From a virus, in IMG/VR virus record IMGVR_UViG_3300042861_001814, positions 1 to 25,339 of that record: a stretch of DNA of 25,339 nucleotides; one strand, 5' to 3'. How positions within the stretch are numbered: the first letter of the stretch is position 1; the number at the start of each line of letters is the position of its first letter. Position numbers and translations under genes: made by a program. Positions 8,032 to 15,212 of the stretch are shown one piece after another. The notes beneath the pieces were generated by a model, which saw only the letters and a program-made list of their open reading frames with translations, made no database searches and was not told the origin of the DNA.

Positions 8032-8417
8032 GCGAACGAATAGTACCGACGTATTACGCCGATTCGACCACGACCCGCGAATACCGGATGACATACGCAT
8101 CCATTAACATTACGCCGATCGGCAATCCGTGGAAGTCGCTACACGATGGCAGCATACTGACGCCGAGAGACCTAGCAAACTGGGAAATCCGCATCCCCCA
8201 ATACGGTTGCTCTTGCAAGCGATTCTATGCCGAATGGAAAGCGGCCAACGCGCCCGATTTCACCTCCCCCGAAGCATTCTTTGCCTGGGGCGTTGCACTT
8301 CATAACGCAGTCAACGCGAAGCTTGGCAAGCCCGAAATCACGATCGACGAAGCCTATAAAATCTGGAGGAAATCAGATGGCTTGGAAGTTAAGACGGATA
8401 TCGAACAACGTCCATGA
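8028..8417 (+). CDS. Small ERV/ALR-like protein
   Basis: A 129-residue protein whose start overlaps the previous stop (ATGA). Residues 60-113 read GCSC, then a PDFTSPEAFFAW segment, then LHNAVNAKLGKPEIT and a final W. This is the layout of the C-terminal half of ERV/ALR FAD-linked sulfhydryl oxidases: redox cysteines, a Trp, then HNxVNxxLGKP, which in that family contacts FAD. The cysteines here are C61 and C63 (CxC), not the usual CxxC, and the protein is short, so catalysis is doubtful. It may be a divergent oxidase, an isomerase-like helper or a structural relative. Its 3' end overlaps the phosphoesterase start by about 40 bases. Confidence 0.5.
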   Translation: MSERIVPTYYADSTTTREYRMTYASINITPIGNPWKSLHDGSILTPRDLANWEIRIPQYGCSCKRFYAEWKAANAPDFTSPEAFFAWGVALHNAVNAKLGKPEITIDEAYKIWRKSDGLEVKTDIEQRP

Positions 8418-9255
8418 AATAACGATCGACCTAGGCCGGAATAAAGACTGGGAGCAATGGGTATTGCTCCGGTCGGATGTTCACCACGACAACCCGAAAT
8501 GCGACCAAGACCTAGAGCGGCAGCACTTGCAAGAGGCTCTTGAGTACGACGCACCGATCATCGACAACGGCGATCTATTCTGCGCGATGCAAGGGCGTTG
8601 GGATAAGCGAGCGGATAAATCAGCACTCAGGCCAGAGCATCAGGGGAGCAACTATTTTGATTTGCTGGTGGAAACAGCAGCGGACTTCTACGAGCCATTT
8701 AAATCACACCTAGCGGTACTCGGCAGAGGCAACCATGAAACGGCAATGACCAAGGCCCACGAAACGGACCTGACGGATAGATTGGCGTCCCGTCTAAGGC
8801 ATCGCGGCGGGGTCGCTGAGGCCAGCGGGTACGGCGGTTGGGTGATATTCCGATTTAGGGATCCGAACCAATCAGGCAGGGCGGCGTGCAAAGATACGGT
8901 AATGCTCTACCATTACCACGGCACAGGCGGCGGCGGGCCAGTGACGCGGGGGACTATTCAGACCAATCGCCTAGCGGTGCTTACACCGGATGCCAATATC
9001 ATCCTCAGCGGGCATACCCATGATGAATGGCAATTACCTATCCCAAGGCAACGGATTTCGACCAGCGGAGTGATCTTCCACGATGAGCAATTGCACATCC
9101 GGCCACCAGGGTACAAAGACGCATGGGGTAGCGGTGAAGGCGGCTTCGAGGTCGAGCGAATGCTAGGAGTGAAAAACATCGGGGCGGCTTGGCTCAAGTT
9201 CTCGTGGGACTGGCGGGCCGGATGCGTTCGGTACGATTCGCAGAGGGCGAAATAA
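8377..9255 (+). CDS. Calcineurin-like metallophosphoesterase
   Basis: A 292-residue enzyme of the calcineurin-like phosphoesterase superfamily. The metal-binding motifs are in order: SDVHHD (D34, H36), NGD (residues 64-66), GRGNHE (N119, H120), a histidine pair in YHYHGTG (178-184) and SGHTHD (H213, H215). ATG 8377 follows a TGGAGGA ribosome site by six bases, so I prefer it to an in-frame start at 8227. Substrate is not deducible: nucleic acid ends, cyclic nucleotides and phosphoproteins are all known for the superfamily. It sits at the end of the structural block and overlaps the ERV-like gene. Confidence 0.85.
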   Translation: MAWKLRRISNNVHEITIDLGRNKDWEQWVLLRSDVHHDNPKCDQDLERQHLQEALEYDAPIIDNGDLFCAMQGRWDKRADKSALRPEHQGSNYFDLLVETAADFYEPFKSHLAVLGRGNHETAMTKAHETDLTDRLASRLRHRGGVAEASGYGGWVIFRFRDPNQSGRAACKDTVMLYHYHGTGGGGPVTRGTIQTNRLAVLTPDANIILSGHTHDEWQLPIPRQRISTSGVIFHDEQLHIRPPGYKDAWGSGEGGFEVERMLGVKNIGAAWLKFSWDWRAGCVRYDSQRAK

Positions 9256-9519
9256 ATGAAAGCCATAATCCGCAAACAAACATGGACCATCCGAGACGAC
9301 ACAAGGCCCGATGAATTTGGCTATTGTGACCTCGAAGGGGATCGAGGCCAGCCTAGAACGATCGGCATTCGCTCAGGGCTCGACGAAGGGCAAGACCTCG
9401 ACACAACGCTACACGAATGTTTGCACGCAGCAATGCCGGACCTCTCCGAAGACGCGGTGACGGAGATAGCGAGCGACCTAGCTAGGGTGCTTTTGGCCAG
9501 GGGTTTCGGGCGATCCTAG
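9256..9519 (+). CDS. Small HExxH metalloprotease-like protein
   Basis: An 87-residue protein that starts right after the phosphoesterase stop. TLHECLHAAMPDLSED holds an HExxH zinc motif (H53, E54, H57) on a predicted helix, followed by a second helix ending in ARVLLARGFG. Small phage proteins of this layout are common and resemble minimal SprT/IrrE-like zinc peptidases, but a third zinc ligand is not obvious and activity is unproven. A role in lysis, virion maturation or host interference cannot be chosen. A terminator-like stem overlaps the 3' end of the gene. Confidence 0.65.
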   Translation: MKAIIRKQTWTIRDDTRPDEFGYCDLEGDRGQPRTIGIRSGLDEGQDLDTTLHECLHAAMPDLSEDAVTEIASDLARVLLARGFGRS

Positions 9520-9549
9520 CCACCTAGCCAAAAAACCCTAATCTTTTTT
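9484..9549 (+). terminator. Rho-independent terminator closing the structural block
   Basis: AGGGT (9484-9488) and TTTTGGC (9491-9497) pair with GCCAAAA (9527-9533) and ACCCT (9535-9539). This makes a 12-bp stem with a small internal loop and a 29-base loop. Six T residues follow at 9544-9549. The stem begins inside the HExxH gene. The large loop lowers confidence. Confidence 0.5.
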
Positions 9550-9613
9550 CCCTGTGTTTTCGTTGGCGAAACAACTATTTTGGGAAACTTCCACATCTTT
9601 TTGGGTAAAGGTG

Positions 9614-9662
9614 TTGATCTTTGTTTGGTGCGTCGATATCATACACACGTCGGTTAAACGAC
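9614..9662 (+). promoter_or_regulatory. Candidate sigma70-type promoter for the small-gene operon
   Basis: TTGATC at 9614-9619 and TATCAT at 9637-9642 are separated by 17 bases, matching the -35 and -10 consensus at four and five of six positions. They lie in the AT-rich gap between two co-directional gene blocks, just after the terminator. GTCG-N6-CGAC at 9649-9662 near the expected start of transcription could be an operator. The 177-base gap 9520-9696 shows no further convincing gene. Confidence 0.45.
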
Positions 9663-9696
9663 AGTGACGCAAACGGCAACCAAACGAGACAAGCAA

Positions 9697-9924
9697 ATGA
9701 CGACCAAGACGCACGAAGAAACGATCGAAAGCCATGTTGATTCAAACATATCGATTGCAATCGATCAATCAGAATCTTACGGCGGGCTTCGCGGGGCGTT
9801 CGATGCCTTTCGCCAAAACACAATCGATTCGTGCATTGAGGACGGATACGGCGCAGACGAAGCACTCGACGCAGGAAGCTGGTTTTGCGTCAAGTTCAAC
9901 AAGGCCGCTGGCACGGACTTTTAA
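9697..9924 (+). CDS. Hypothetical small acidic protein
   Basis: A 75-residue acidic protein beginning MTTKTHEETIESH. ATG 9697 is preferred to an upstream GTG at 9664, which lies in the promoter region without a ribosome site, although the site before 9697 is also weak. No family recognised. It is the first gene after the candidate promoter, so it may be expressed early. Confidence 0.5.
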   Translation: MTTKTHEETIESHVDSNISIAIDQSESYGGLRGAFDAFRQNTIDSCIEDGYGADEALDAGSWFCVKFNKAAGTDF

Positions 9925-9926
9925 TC

Positions 9927-10169
9927 ATGGCAATCGAGATTCGATTCACGACGCGGCTTACCTCGCATGGATGCACAGTCACAATGATTACTCCAGTGCG
10001 AACGCGAACAAAGCGATTTCGCAACGGCTACGGATGCTCGGAGATTTCGGCTAGGCGATGGATCAAGGAGCAAATCGACGGCTACTGCGAATACGAAGAG
10101 TCCCGCAAGGCCGAAGGTCTTGACACTCCAGCGCGATTGTTTTTCGTAAATGGCGAACTAACCCACTAA
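9927..10169 (+). CDS. Hypothetical small basic protein
   Basis: An 80-residue protein. ATG 9927 lies just after the previous stop and removes an unlikely N-terminal extension that would start at 9885. The middle is basic (TRTKRFRNGYG), followed by an amphipathic helix (RRWIKEQIDGYCEYEESRKAEG). No family recognised. A small DNA-binding or regulatory role is possible from charge but not shown. Confidence 0.5.
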   Translation: MAIEIRFTTRLTSHGCTVTMITPVRTRTKRFRNGYGCSEISARRWIKEQIDGYCEYEESRKAEGLDTPARLFFVNGELTH

Positions 10170-10233
10170 CCAGCCGACAGCGGCGAAACCCTTTGGGGTC
10201 TTTTTACTCACACTTTTTTGGAGGCGATGAACG

Positions 10234-10503
10234 ATGACGATAAGCGAACTGATTGAACGGCTTGAAGAATACCGCGACGAAATTGGCGGAGATACCGAAG
10301 TCCGATTGATGACCCAAGAAAACTGGCCCTTTGAGAATTCGATTCGCGGCTTGTGCTCGGGTAAAGAGATCAGCGAATCCGGCGACAGCGATGACGATGA
10401 AGACAGCAACGAGAGCGATGCCGATGCATCGGTGGTTTACATCGTCGAACAGGGCCAGCTTGGCTACGGGACAAAGCGAGCATGGGACGTTGCGAGACGA
10501 TGA
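10234..10503 (+). CDS. Hypothetical phage protein with acidic low-complexity insert
   Basis: An 89-residue protein. It begins ISELIERLEEY, then DTEVRLMTQENWPFENSI, and ends VVYIVEQGQLGYGTKRAW. This is a layout I have seen in many phage early regions as an uncharacterised protein. Between the halves lies a run of Asp, Ser and Glu (SGDSDDDEDSNESDADAS). A GGAGG site after a T-run precedes the ATG by nine bases. The stop overlaps the next ATG. Function unknown. Confidence 0.65.
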   Translation: MTISELIERLEEYRDEIGGDTEVRLMTQENWPFENSIRGLCSGKEISESGDSDDDEDSNESDADASVVYIVEQGQLGYGTKRAWDVARR

Positions 10504-10706
10504 AACCCTGCACCAAATGCACCCTTACCAAGCCCCTCTCAGAGTTCCGCAAATCCAACCGGACCAAGGACGGGCTCGACACTCAATGCAAAGCCTGCCG
10601 ACAGGCGAAAGCCAAGACGGCAGAGGCAAGGAACAACCCATCGACGCGGGCCAATTGGGCACGCGGGACGCTGGCGAAACTACACTTAACTGAGAGGGAT
10701 TATTGA
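10500..10706 (+). CDS. Small zinc-finger protein
   Basis: A 68-residue protein starting at the ATGA overlap. CTKCTLTKPLSEFRK followed by QCKACR gives two CxxC pairs spaced for one zinc ion, as in small phage zinc-ribbon proteins related to the N-terminal part of HNH or recombination-associated proteins. The remainder is basic and helical. No HNH catalytic motif is present, so I call only the zinc finger. DNA or RNA binding is likely but not proven. Confidence 0.6.
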   Translation: MKPCTKCTLTKPLSEFRKSNRTKDGLDTQCKACRQAKAKTAEARNNPSTRANWARGTLAKLHLTERDY

Positions 10707-10948
10707 TGGCAAGGCAACCAAAGACGATCGACGAGCTCCGAAGCGATATCAGGATGACCGGCAACGCGATTGACGCACACTGGCCCAAAGCCATGCCGCT
10801 ATTAGGGCCGGTCGACCTGGAGTCATTGCGATTCCTGGAGAGCAACGCCAACGCACTGGCGATCTACTGCAAGCTACTACGGCAGCGGCTCGAAGCACAA
10901 GACCCGGCAATCCAACACTTACGCAAAACACTACAGGAGGGCGAATAA
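10706..10948 (+). CDS. Hypothetical helical protein
   Basis: An 80-residue, mainly helical protein. ATG 10706 overlaps the previous TGA and follows a GAGAGGGA ribosome site; an in-frame TTG at 10703 is less likely. The stop overlaps the next start (TAATG). Leu and Arg periodicity in LRFLESNANALAIYCKLLRQRL suggests an amphipathic helix for self-association. No family recognised. Confidence 0.55.
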   Translation: MARQPKTIDELRSDIRMTGNAIDAHWPKAMPLLGPVDLESLRFLESNANALAIYCKLLRQRLEAQDPAIQHLRKTLQEGE

Positions 10949-11160
10949 TGGCACTGCATTCGGCAAGCGGACTTAGGGCAATCGCGGAACTTTTGGACGC
11001 GATAACAAAATTTGAATCCGATTATTCGCACCCTTTGACTTTGGCCGGGAGCCTTAATGTCTTAGGCGAAGACGGCTTCACCAAGGCGGGGCAACTGCAA
11101 ATTAGCGATGGAGTCTGGCGATACGTTCCGACAACACAGGAGACCAAGGAAAATGAGTAG
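10948..11160 (+). CDS. Hypothetical small protein
   Basis: A 70-residue protein after a CAGGAGGGCG ribosome site, coupled by TAATG to the gene before. An N-terminal helix is followed by short strands (GQLQISDGVWRYVP). Its end overlaps the next gene's start. No family recognised. Confidence 0.55.
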   Translation: MALHSASGLRAIAELLDAITKFESDYSHPLTLAGSLNVLGEDGFTKAGQLQISDGVWRYVPTTQETKENE

Positions 11161-11548
11161 CAATCAAATACCGGGCGTACCGGAGGGGTGGGATTTGGTT
11201 CACGCAATGAGGCGGGCCACCAAAGGGGAGTGGTACATTGACAATGACGGGACTCCGTATCTACAGCCCCTGAGCGAATCAGTTTACCCTCATCCCATCA
11301 TCCGCAAGATCGAAAAGCCAGCGACGTATCGACCGTTCGAGAGTGCGGAAGAATTTAAGCCGCATCGGGATCGGTGGCTGACCAGGATCGACGAAAACGG
11401 ACAGCAAATCGACGGTGAGTTTCAGCTCGACGGATTTGACGACACAGGGATTTGGCTCGGTGCGAACCCTCTTAGTTACAAAGACGCTTTAGACCGAGGC
11501 CACACTTTCGACGACGGAACCCCCTTTGGAGTACGGATCGATGAATAA
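11153..11548 (+). CDS. Hypothetical protein of the small-gene operon
   Basis: A 131-residue protein. ATG 11153 follows an AAGGAA site and overlaps the previous stop; an upstream in-frame codon at 11108 lies deep in the previous gene and is rejected. The opening IPGVPEGWDLVHAMRRATKGEWYIDNDG resembles short phage proteins of unknown function. The protein is rich in aromatic and acidic residues. No catalytic motif seen. Confidence 0.55.
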   Translation: MSSNQIPGVPEGWDLVHAMRRATKGEWYIDNDGTPYLQPLSESVYPHPIIRKIEKPATYRPFESAEEFKPHRDRWLTRIDENGQQIDGEFQLDGFDDTGIWLGANPLSYKDALDRGHTFDDGTPFGVRIDE

Positions 11549-11798
11549 CACAGTCAACGTCAACACAACGCAGCCTGCCGATTGGGCCGAATTTATCCGA
11601 AACGCGGCATCGAGTAAGGGCATGGAGTTATCGGTATTTTACGGAATTGCGGCAGTCGACATGGCTATCGTGGTGCTGGAAATGGACCCCGCTACAACAT
11701 GGGCAACGCTCAGCGCACGCAAGCGAGGGCGTCCGGTTCACTACAACCCCAAAGACGCTCCGGCGGTGAAACGAAAGCGAGGGCGGGCGAATGGATGA
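11541..11798 (+). CDS. Hypothetical protein with AT-hook-like basic tail
   Basis: An 85-residue protein from ATG 11541, which overlaps the previous stop. The N-terminal half is an acidic helical segment. The last 25 residues are basic with two KRGR cores, RKRGRP and KRKRGR, which resemble AT-hook motifs that bind the minor groove of AT-rich DNA. That suggests a small DNA-binding protein, though the family is unknown and the motif is short. Confidence 0.55.
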   Translation: MNNTVNVNTTQPADWAEFIRNAASSKGMELSVFYGIAAVDMAIVVLEMDPATTWATLSARKRGRPVHYNPKDAPAVKRKRGRANG

Positions 11799-12132
11799 GT
11801 TTTATCTGATCGCCTTGGCTCGCAAGGTCAACGATAAAAGTAGCAAGCTATCGCGGGTTGCGAAATGCACGTTCGATCACTACTCGGCACCGGGCGGCGT
11901 TGTTGCTGGTCGATGGTACAACCTTCATATTTACGACAGTCCCTTTCGAGGGATGCTCGATGCGGTTTTTGTGGGCTTGTCTAGCGACCCCGGTATCAGG
12001 GCAGCGGAAGCACTGGCCGAGCGAATGGTATCGGGCTTGAGTCTTGCAAGCGGCGTGAAATGGGAGGCTAGCTGCGGGCCCATCGATGCGGAAGACGCAG
12101 CGTTGTTGCGGATTGAGTTGGAAGCGGTTTAA
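11791..12132 (+). CDS. Hypothetical protein
   Basis: A 113-residue protein overlapping the end of the previous gene by eight bases. It has strand-rich segments (RWYNLHIYDS, DAVFVGLS) followed by a helix, and no signal or membrane segment. No family recognised. The upstream ribosome site is weak, so translation probably depends on coupling. Confidence 0.55.
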   Translation: MDEFYLIALARKVNDKSSKLSRVAKCTFDHYSAPGGVVAGRWYNLHIYDSPFRGMLDAVFVGLSSDPGIRAAEALAERMVSGLSLASGVKWEASCGPIDAEDAALLRIELEAV

Positions 12133-12153
12133 CCTTTTTTGGAGATTGAAGCG

Positions 12154-12585
12154 ATGAATAAATTCGACGCGTTAAAAATGTTCCAAGGCTGGCCCCCTGA
12201 GTGGCAGCGGCTTTGTGCGGAATACTGGATCGAGACGGGCGAAGTCGACCCTAAGTTTGTTTTGGCTTTCCCGAAGCAGACGGTAGGGGAGTTGGTTCAG
12301 CGGGGCGTGTCAATGCCTAGCGATCAACCCAAGACCGTGCTGACCTACCCAAGAGAGGCAGCGAAGGCGGCAGCTAAAGCTTCGGTTGGATTCACTCACA
12401 GCGGATACCCGGTTCAGTTGTGGGAAAAAGATGCAATTGACAGCATGATCCATCAGCAGCTAAACGATACGGCGATTGCGAAAGCTATGGAGCTAGGCTG
12501 GCCTTTTCGCAGGACCAAAAGAGCATGGGAGCAATTGGCTTACGGGCGAAGAAAGCTAGCTAGCGGGAAGGGCGGTTGTAAATAA
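12154..12585 (+). CDS. Hypothetical protein with a possible helix-turn-helix
   Basis: A 143-residue protein. ATG 12154 lies nine bases after GGAG in a T-rich leader and is preferred to an in-frame TTG at 12139. The N-terminal half is helical. Residues about 100-135 contain DSMIHQQLNDTAIAKAMELG and a basic RRTKRAWEQL, which could be a helix-turn-helix of the small terminase or regulatory type, but I would not assert it. The stop overlaps the next ATG. Confidence 0.5.
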   Translation: MNKFDALKMFQGWPPEWQRLCAEYWIETGEVDPKFVLAFPKQTVGELVQRGVSMPSDQPKTVLTYPREAAKAAAKASVGFTHSGYPVQLWEKDAIDSMIHQQLNDTAIAKAMELGWPFRRTKRAWEQLAYGRRKLASGKGGCK

Positions 12586-12740
12586 TGACAATCCTACTAC
12601 TCTGCTTTTTCGTCGGTGGCTTTACGCTCGGCTCTGCGTTCGGATGCGGCGCGACCCTCTGGGGCATGATGGACCGAGCGAATAAAGCCCGCAAAGCCTC
12701 CCCTGAGTCGATGGCGATGCAAGAGGCGTACCGTGATTGA
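12585..12740 (+). CDS. Small membrane protein, 51 residues
   Basis: ATG 12585 overlaps the previous TAA (TAATG). The product has one hydrophobic segment from about residue 3 to 27 with glycine spacing (FVGGFTLGSAFGCG), then a charged cytoplasmic-looking tail. One Gly-zipper transmembrane helix plus a charged tail is compatible with a holin, pinholin or membrane-anchored regulator, but no family is recognised and position in the early operon argues against a classic lysis cassette. Confidence 0.5.
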   Translation: MTILLLCFFVGGFTLGSAFGCGATLWGMMDRANKARKASPESMAMQEAYRD

Positions 12741-12828
12741 TACCGTCGAGATCTGCCGAGCAATGTTTGCCGGTGGAGTTGTCGCGATTCTATTACAGAT
12801 TTTTGCTGAGGTGATTTATGGGGAGTAG
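12733..12828 (+). CDS. Possible tiny membrane peptide, 31 residues
   Basis: A GTG at 12733 overlaps the end of the previous gene, and the TAG at 12826-12828 overlaps the start of the RecE-like gene. The peptide is mostly one hydrophobic helix (MFAGGVVAILLQIF). The chain of overlaps fits coupled translation, yet its length makes chance possible and the ribosome site is weak. Confidence 0.3.
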   Translation: MIDTVEICRAMFAGGVVAILLQIFAEVIYGE

Positions 12829-13801
12829 CTATTACAAGATCAAAGCCCTATCGCACTCGATGCTATCCTGCTTGGCCCAAAACCCGATGGAATGCCGAAT
12901 GCGATACGTCGACGATCCACCGACGCTACCCAAGAAAGACTCGGCAGCGTTCGCTATGGGCCATGCGGTGCATTGCTTGGCATTGGAGCCCGAGCGGTTC
13001 GATGAGCGGTTTGTTGTCGTCGAAAAGGTGCTATCGGCTAACTCGACGGCGGGACAGATCGCGGCATTCGTGCTTGACGAAAAGACAACGGGGCAGGACT
13101 TGCCTTGGATCGCGAAGCCCGAAGGGATTAACAGGCGAACCAAAGCGGGTCAAGCCGAATGGGATGAGTTTGTTAGCGATTGCGCTCTCAAGGACTTGAA
13201 GATCGTCGACGACTCGGACTTTACTAAGGCGATGGATTACGTCGATTTAGTCAAAGGCAAAACAGTCCTCGATGAACAGGATCACGCCGACGCGGTGGCC
13301 TGCGTCCAGGCGTTGAACAACCACCCTGAGTTTGCAACGATCATGGCGCAACCTCGGCGGGTCGAAGTGCCTTTCGAGTTCGATCTATTCGGGCACAAGT
13401 TCAAGGCCAAGCCCGATTGCATTGTGGACTCGATGAAATTGATCGTAGACATCAAGACAACCGACGACGCAAGCCCTCATAGGTGGCAATGGTCGGCGGT
13501 GGATTACGGATACCATCGGCAAAACGCTATTTACCGAGAGGCATTGCGTAACGATACCGGCGAATGGTACCGATTCGTCTTTGCCGTTGTCGAGAAGCCC
13601 AAGCCATCGACGCGGGGCATACCGCCGACCGTGGCATTGTACGAGCTTGACCCTGATACGGTTTTGATGGGCTACGAAGACACGCAGAGGCTTGTTCAGG
13701 ACTACGAAGACCGGACGGCGAACGGATGGTGGCAGCAATACTACAGCAGCGGGATTGTCCCTTTGCGGTTGCCAAGACGAAGGGTTTACGAAGGAGAATA
13801 G
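12818..13801 (+). CDS. RecE/exodeoxyribonuclease VIII-like PDDEXK exonuclease
   Basis: A 327-residue protein. The N-terminal HSMLSCLAQNP and GHAVHCLALEP (residues 48-58) are typical of the RecE-type exonuclease family (exodeoxyribonuclease VIII C-terminal / DUF3799). Nuclease core residues follow in order: E183, D200 in KAKPD, D211-x-K213 in VDIKTT and Q235xxxY239 in RQNAIY, matching the lambda-exonuclease-like PDDEXK core. It should degrade the 5' strand from DNA ends and pass single strands to RecT, whose gene begins five bases after this stop. Length is that of the stand-alone phage form. The ribosome site lies in the preceding tiny ORF. Confidence 0.85.
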   Translation: MGSSYYKIKALSHSMLSCLAQNPMECRMRYVDDPPTLPKKDSAAFAMGHAVHCLALEPERFDERFVVVEKVLSANSTAGQIAAFVLDEKTTGQDLPWIAKPEGINRRTKAGQAEWDEFVSDCALKDLKIVDDSDFTKAMDYVDLVKGKTVLDEQDHADAVACVQALNNHPEFATIMAQPRRVEVPFEFDLFGHKFKAKPDCIVDSMKLIVDIKTTDDASPHRWQWSAVDYGYHRQNAIYREALRNDTGEWYRFVFAVVEKPKPSTRGIPPTVALYELDPDTVLMGYEDTQRLVQDYEDRTANGWWQQYYSSGIVPLRLPRRRVYEGE

Positions 13802-13805
13802 AACG

Positions 13806-14717
13806 ATGACGAAAACAACGACAGATCAACCAGCGGCAACGGTAGAGATCCCTACGGGCAAGCAGACAGCGGGGGCCGTTGCGGTGGTTCAGGCGGCTAG
13901 GAAGGTTCTTACGTTTCGAGAGCGATGCTACGAAATTAGCTTCCCGATGCTCAAGAGCATGGTAGGCGAAGAAAGGGCCAAGGAGGCATCGGGGCGCGTC
14001 TCGGCGGCATTGGCGGCATCCAGGGCGGCAGCTAGAGACCCGAAGGACTTTGACCTATGCACAGTCGAGAGCATTGGCCGAGTGGTCGCAATATCGGCTC
14101 TTACGGGGATCTATCCTGGGACCGGGGCAACCGCTTTGGCCTATGCGATTCCCAGGAGACCGCGACAAGGCGAAGACCCGCAACTAACCTACCAGCTAAG
14201 CCATCGAGGGCTTAACGCTCTTGCGAATCGGGCAGGGGCTCATATGGTTGCGATTCCGATCAGCTACAACGATCACATCGAGGTGACTGAGACTGGTGAC
14301 GTTATCATCCGGTCGATGGATCTGGACAACCCTCCGACGACCGAAGCGGAATTGCGGGGCGTTGTGGTCTTGGTAAAGCGACTCGATACCGGGACGCTTG
14401 TTTATGCGGGATGGGTTCCGAAGAAACTCATTCACGAGCGCCGAGACGTTTCAGATTCGTACAAGTACGCCGAAAGCCCGAAGGGAGATTGGTCTAAAGG
14501 CTCAAGCCCTTGGCACGCATGGTACACACCGCAAGCAATGAAAACGGCGATGCACTACGCAATAGCCCGAGGCTGGTGCGTAATCGACGACACGGACGCT
14601 CAACGGGCTTTGTCCGCCGATGTCGAGAGCGATATTATCGATGTTGAATCCAGGCCCCTAGATCGCGTCAAGCTTACCCGGAACGAACTACCAGCGATCG
14701 AGGGGCCAAGCGAATAG
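13806..14717 (+). CDS. recT: RecT single-strand annealing protein
   Basis: A 303-residue protein of the RecT family. Diagnostic segments are ISALTGIYPGTGATALAYAIPRR (residues about 98-120), QLSHRGLNALANRAG, the WVPKKLIHERRDVSDSYKYA block and HAWYTPQAMKTAMHYAIARGW near 240-260. It anneals complementary single strands made by the neighbouring exonuclease. ATG 13806 follows GGAGA by seven bases; a longer frame reaching back into the exonuclease gene is rejected. The RecE-like/RecT pair in consecutive genes is the standard phage recombination module. Confidence 0.88.
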   Translation: MTKTTTDQPAATVEIPTGKQTAGAVAVVQAARKVLTFRERCYEISFPMLKSMVGEERAKEASGRVSAALAASRAAARDPKDFDLCTVESIGRVVAISALTGIYPGTGATALAYAIPRRPRQGEDPQLTYQLSHRGLNALANRAGAHMVAIPISYNDHIEVTETGDVIIRSMDLDNPPTTEAELRGVVVLVKRLDTGTLVYAGWVPKKLIHERRDVSDSYKYAESPKGDWSKGSSPWHAWYTPQAMKTAMHYAIARGWCVIDDTDAQRALSADVESDIIDVESRPLDRVKLTRNELPAIEGPSE

Positions 14718-14799
14718 CGAACCAGGATCGTCCAGGGGATCAGCCGATGTTCGCTTCATGCGGCGTGCTGAGCAACTGTCCAAGGTTGCCGATCCTTTT

Positions 14800-14836
14800 G
14801 CCAACCCACTTCGGGGCGGCGTATGGAGGTTGAAAT
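14800..14836 (+). repeat. 37-bp direct repeat, copy 1
   Basis: Matches copy 2 at 15212-15248 in 36 of 37 positions (A/G difference in CCAACCCACT versus CCAACCCGCT). It ends with GTATGGAGGTTGAAAT, so it carries the ribosome site for the following gene. The two copies are 412 bases apart and bracket one gene. Confidence 0.85.
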
Positions 14837-14837
14837 A

Positions 14838-15212
14838 ATGGCTAGATACATAAGAAAAACGGCGTGGGTTGAGGCTCGGCAGTTCACAACGAACAACGAG
14901 CCAGACAACAAAGAAATGGATTCGCTTGTTTTGTGGCTAGGATCGAATGGCACGAAGGCGACGCACGACGGCACAAGCATTTACATCAAGATGGCAAGCG
15001 GTCAAGTAGCGGAGGCTGTTGTCGGCGACTTCATTGTATTTGATCGAAGCCTAGGGGTTTTGTTTTTGGCCAGCAAGTTTTCTTTTTCCGAGGCTTTTGA
15101 GGAGTGTACGCACGATTGGGAAGCCATTGAAGATTCGGATGAAGATCAGTGCTTGTTTTGCCAGGAAGTGCGGACGCATCCCGTGCAGTATTTTGGCGAT
15201 GAGGTCTTATAG
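14838..15212 (+). CDS. Hypothetical protein bracketed by direct repeats
   Basis: A 124-residue protein. ATG 14838 is chosen because GGAGG lies just before it, inside the repeat; an upstream ATG at 14823 precedes the ribosome site. The pattern KTAWVEARQFTTNNE, GQVAEAVVGDFIVFD and FSEAFEECTHDW resembles phage proteins that begin with KPVVVEAxQW and contain GDxI, function unknown. Near the C-terminus CTHDW and CLFCQEV place Cys and His residues that could bind zinc. The last base of its stop begins the second repeat copy. Confidence 0.6.
   Translation: MARYIRKTAWVEARQFTTNNEPDNKEMDSLVLWLGSNGTKATHDGTSIYIKMASGQVAEAVVGDFIVFDRSLGVLFLASKFSFSEAFEECTHDWEAIEDSDEDQCLFCQEVRTHPVQYFGDEVL

Noticed and set aside
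9734-10054. A 106-residue plus-strand frame overlapping two small genes
   Set aside because: It overlaps 9697-9924 and 9927-10169 in another frame, lacks a ribosome site and has shadow-like composition. The flanking choice gives adjacent genes with normal spacing.
10188-10207. Terminator ACCC-TTTG-GGGT followed by CTTTTT
   Set aside because: The stem has only four pairs, too weak to call although the T-run is good; it may belong to the T-rich leader of the next gene.
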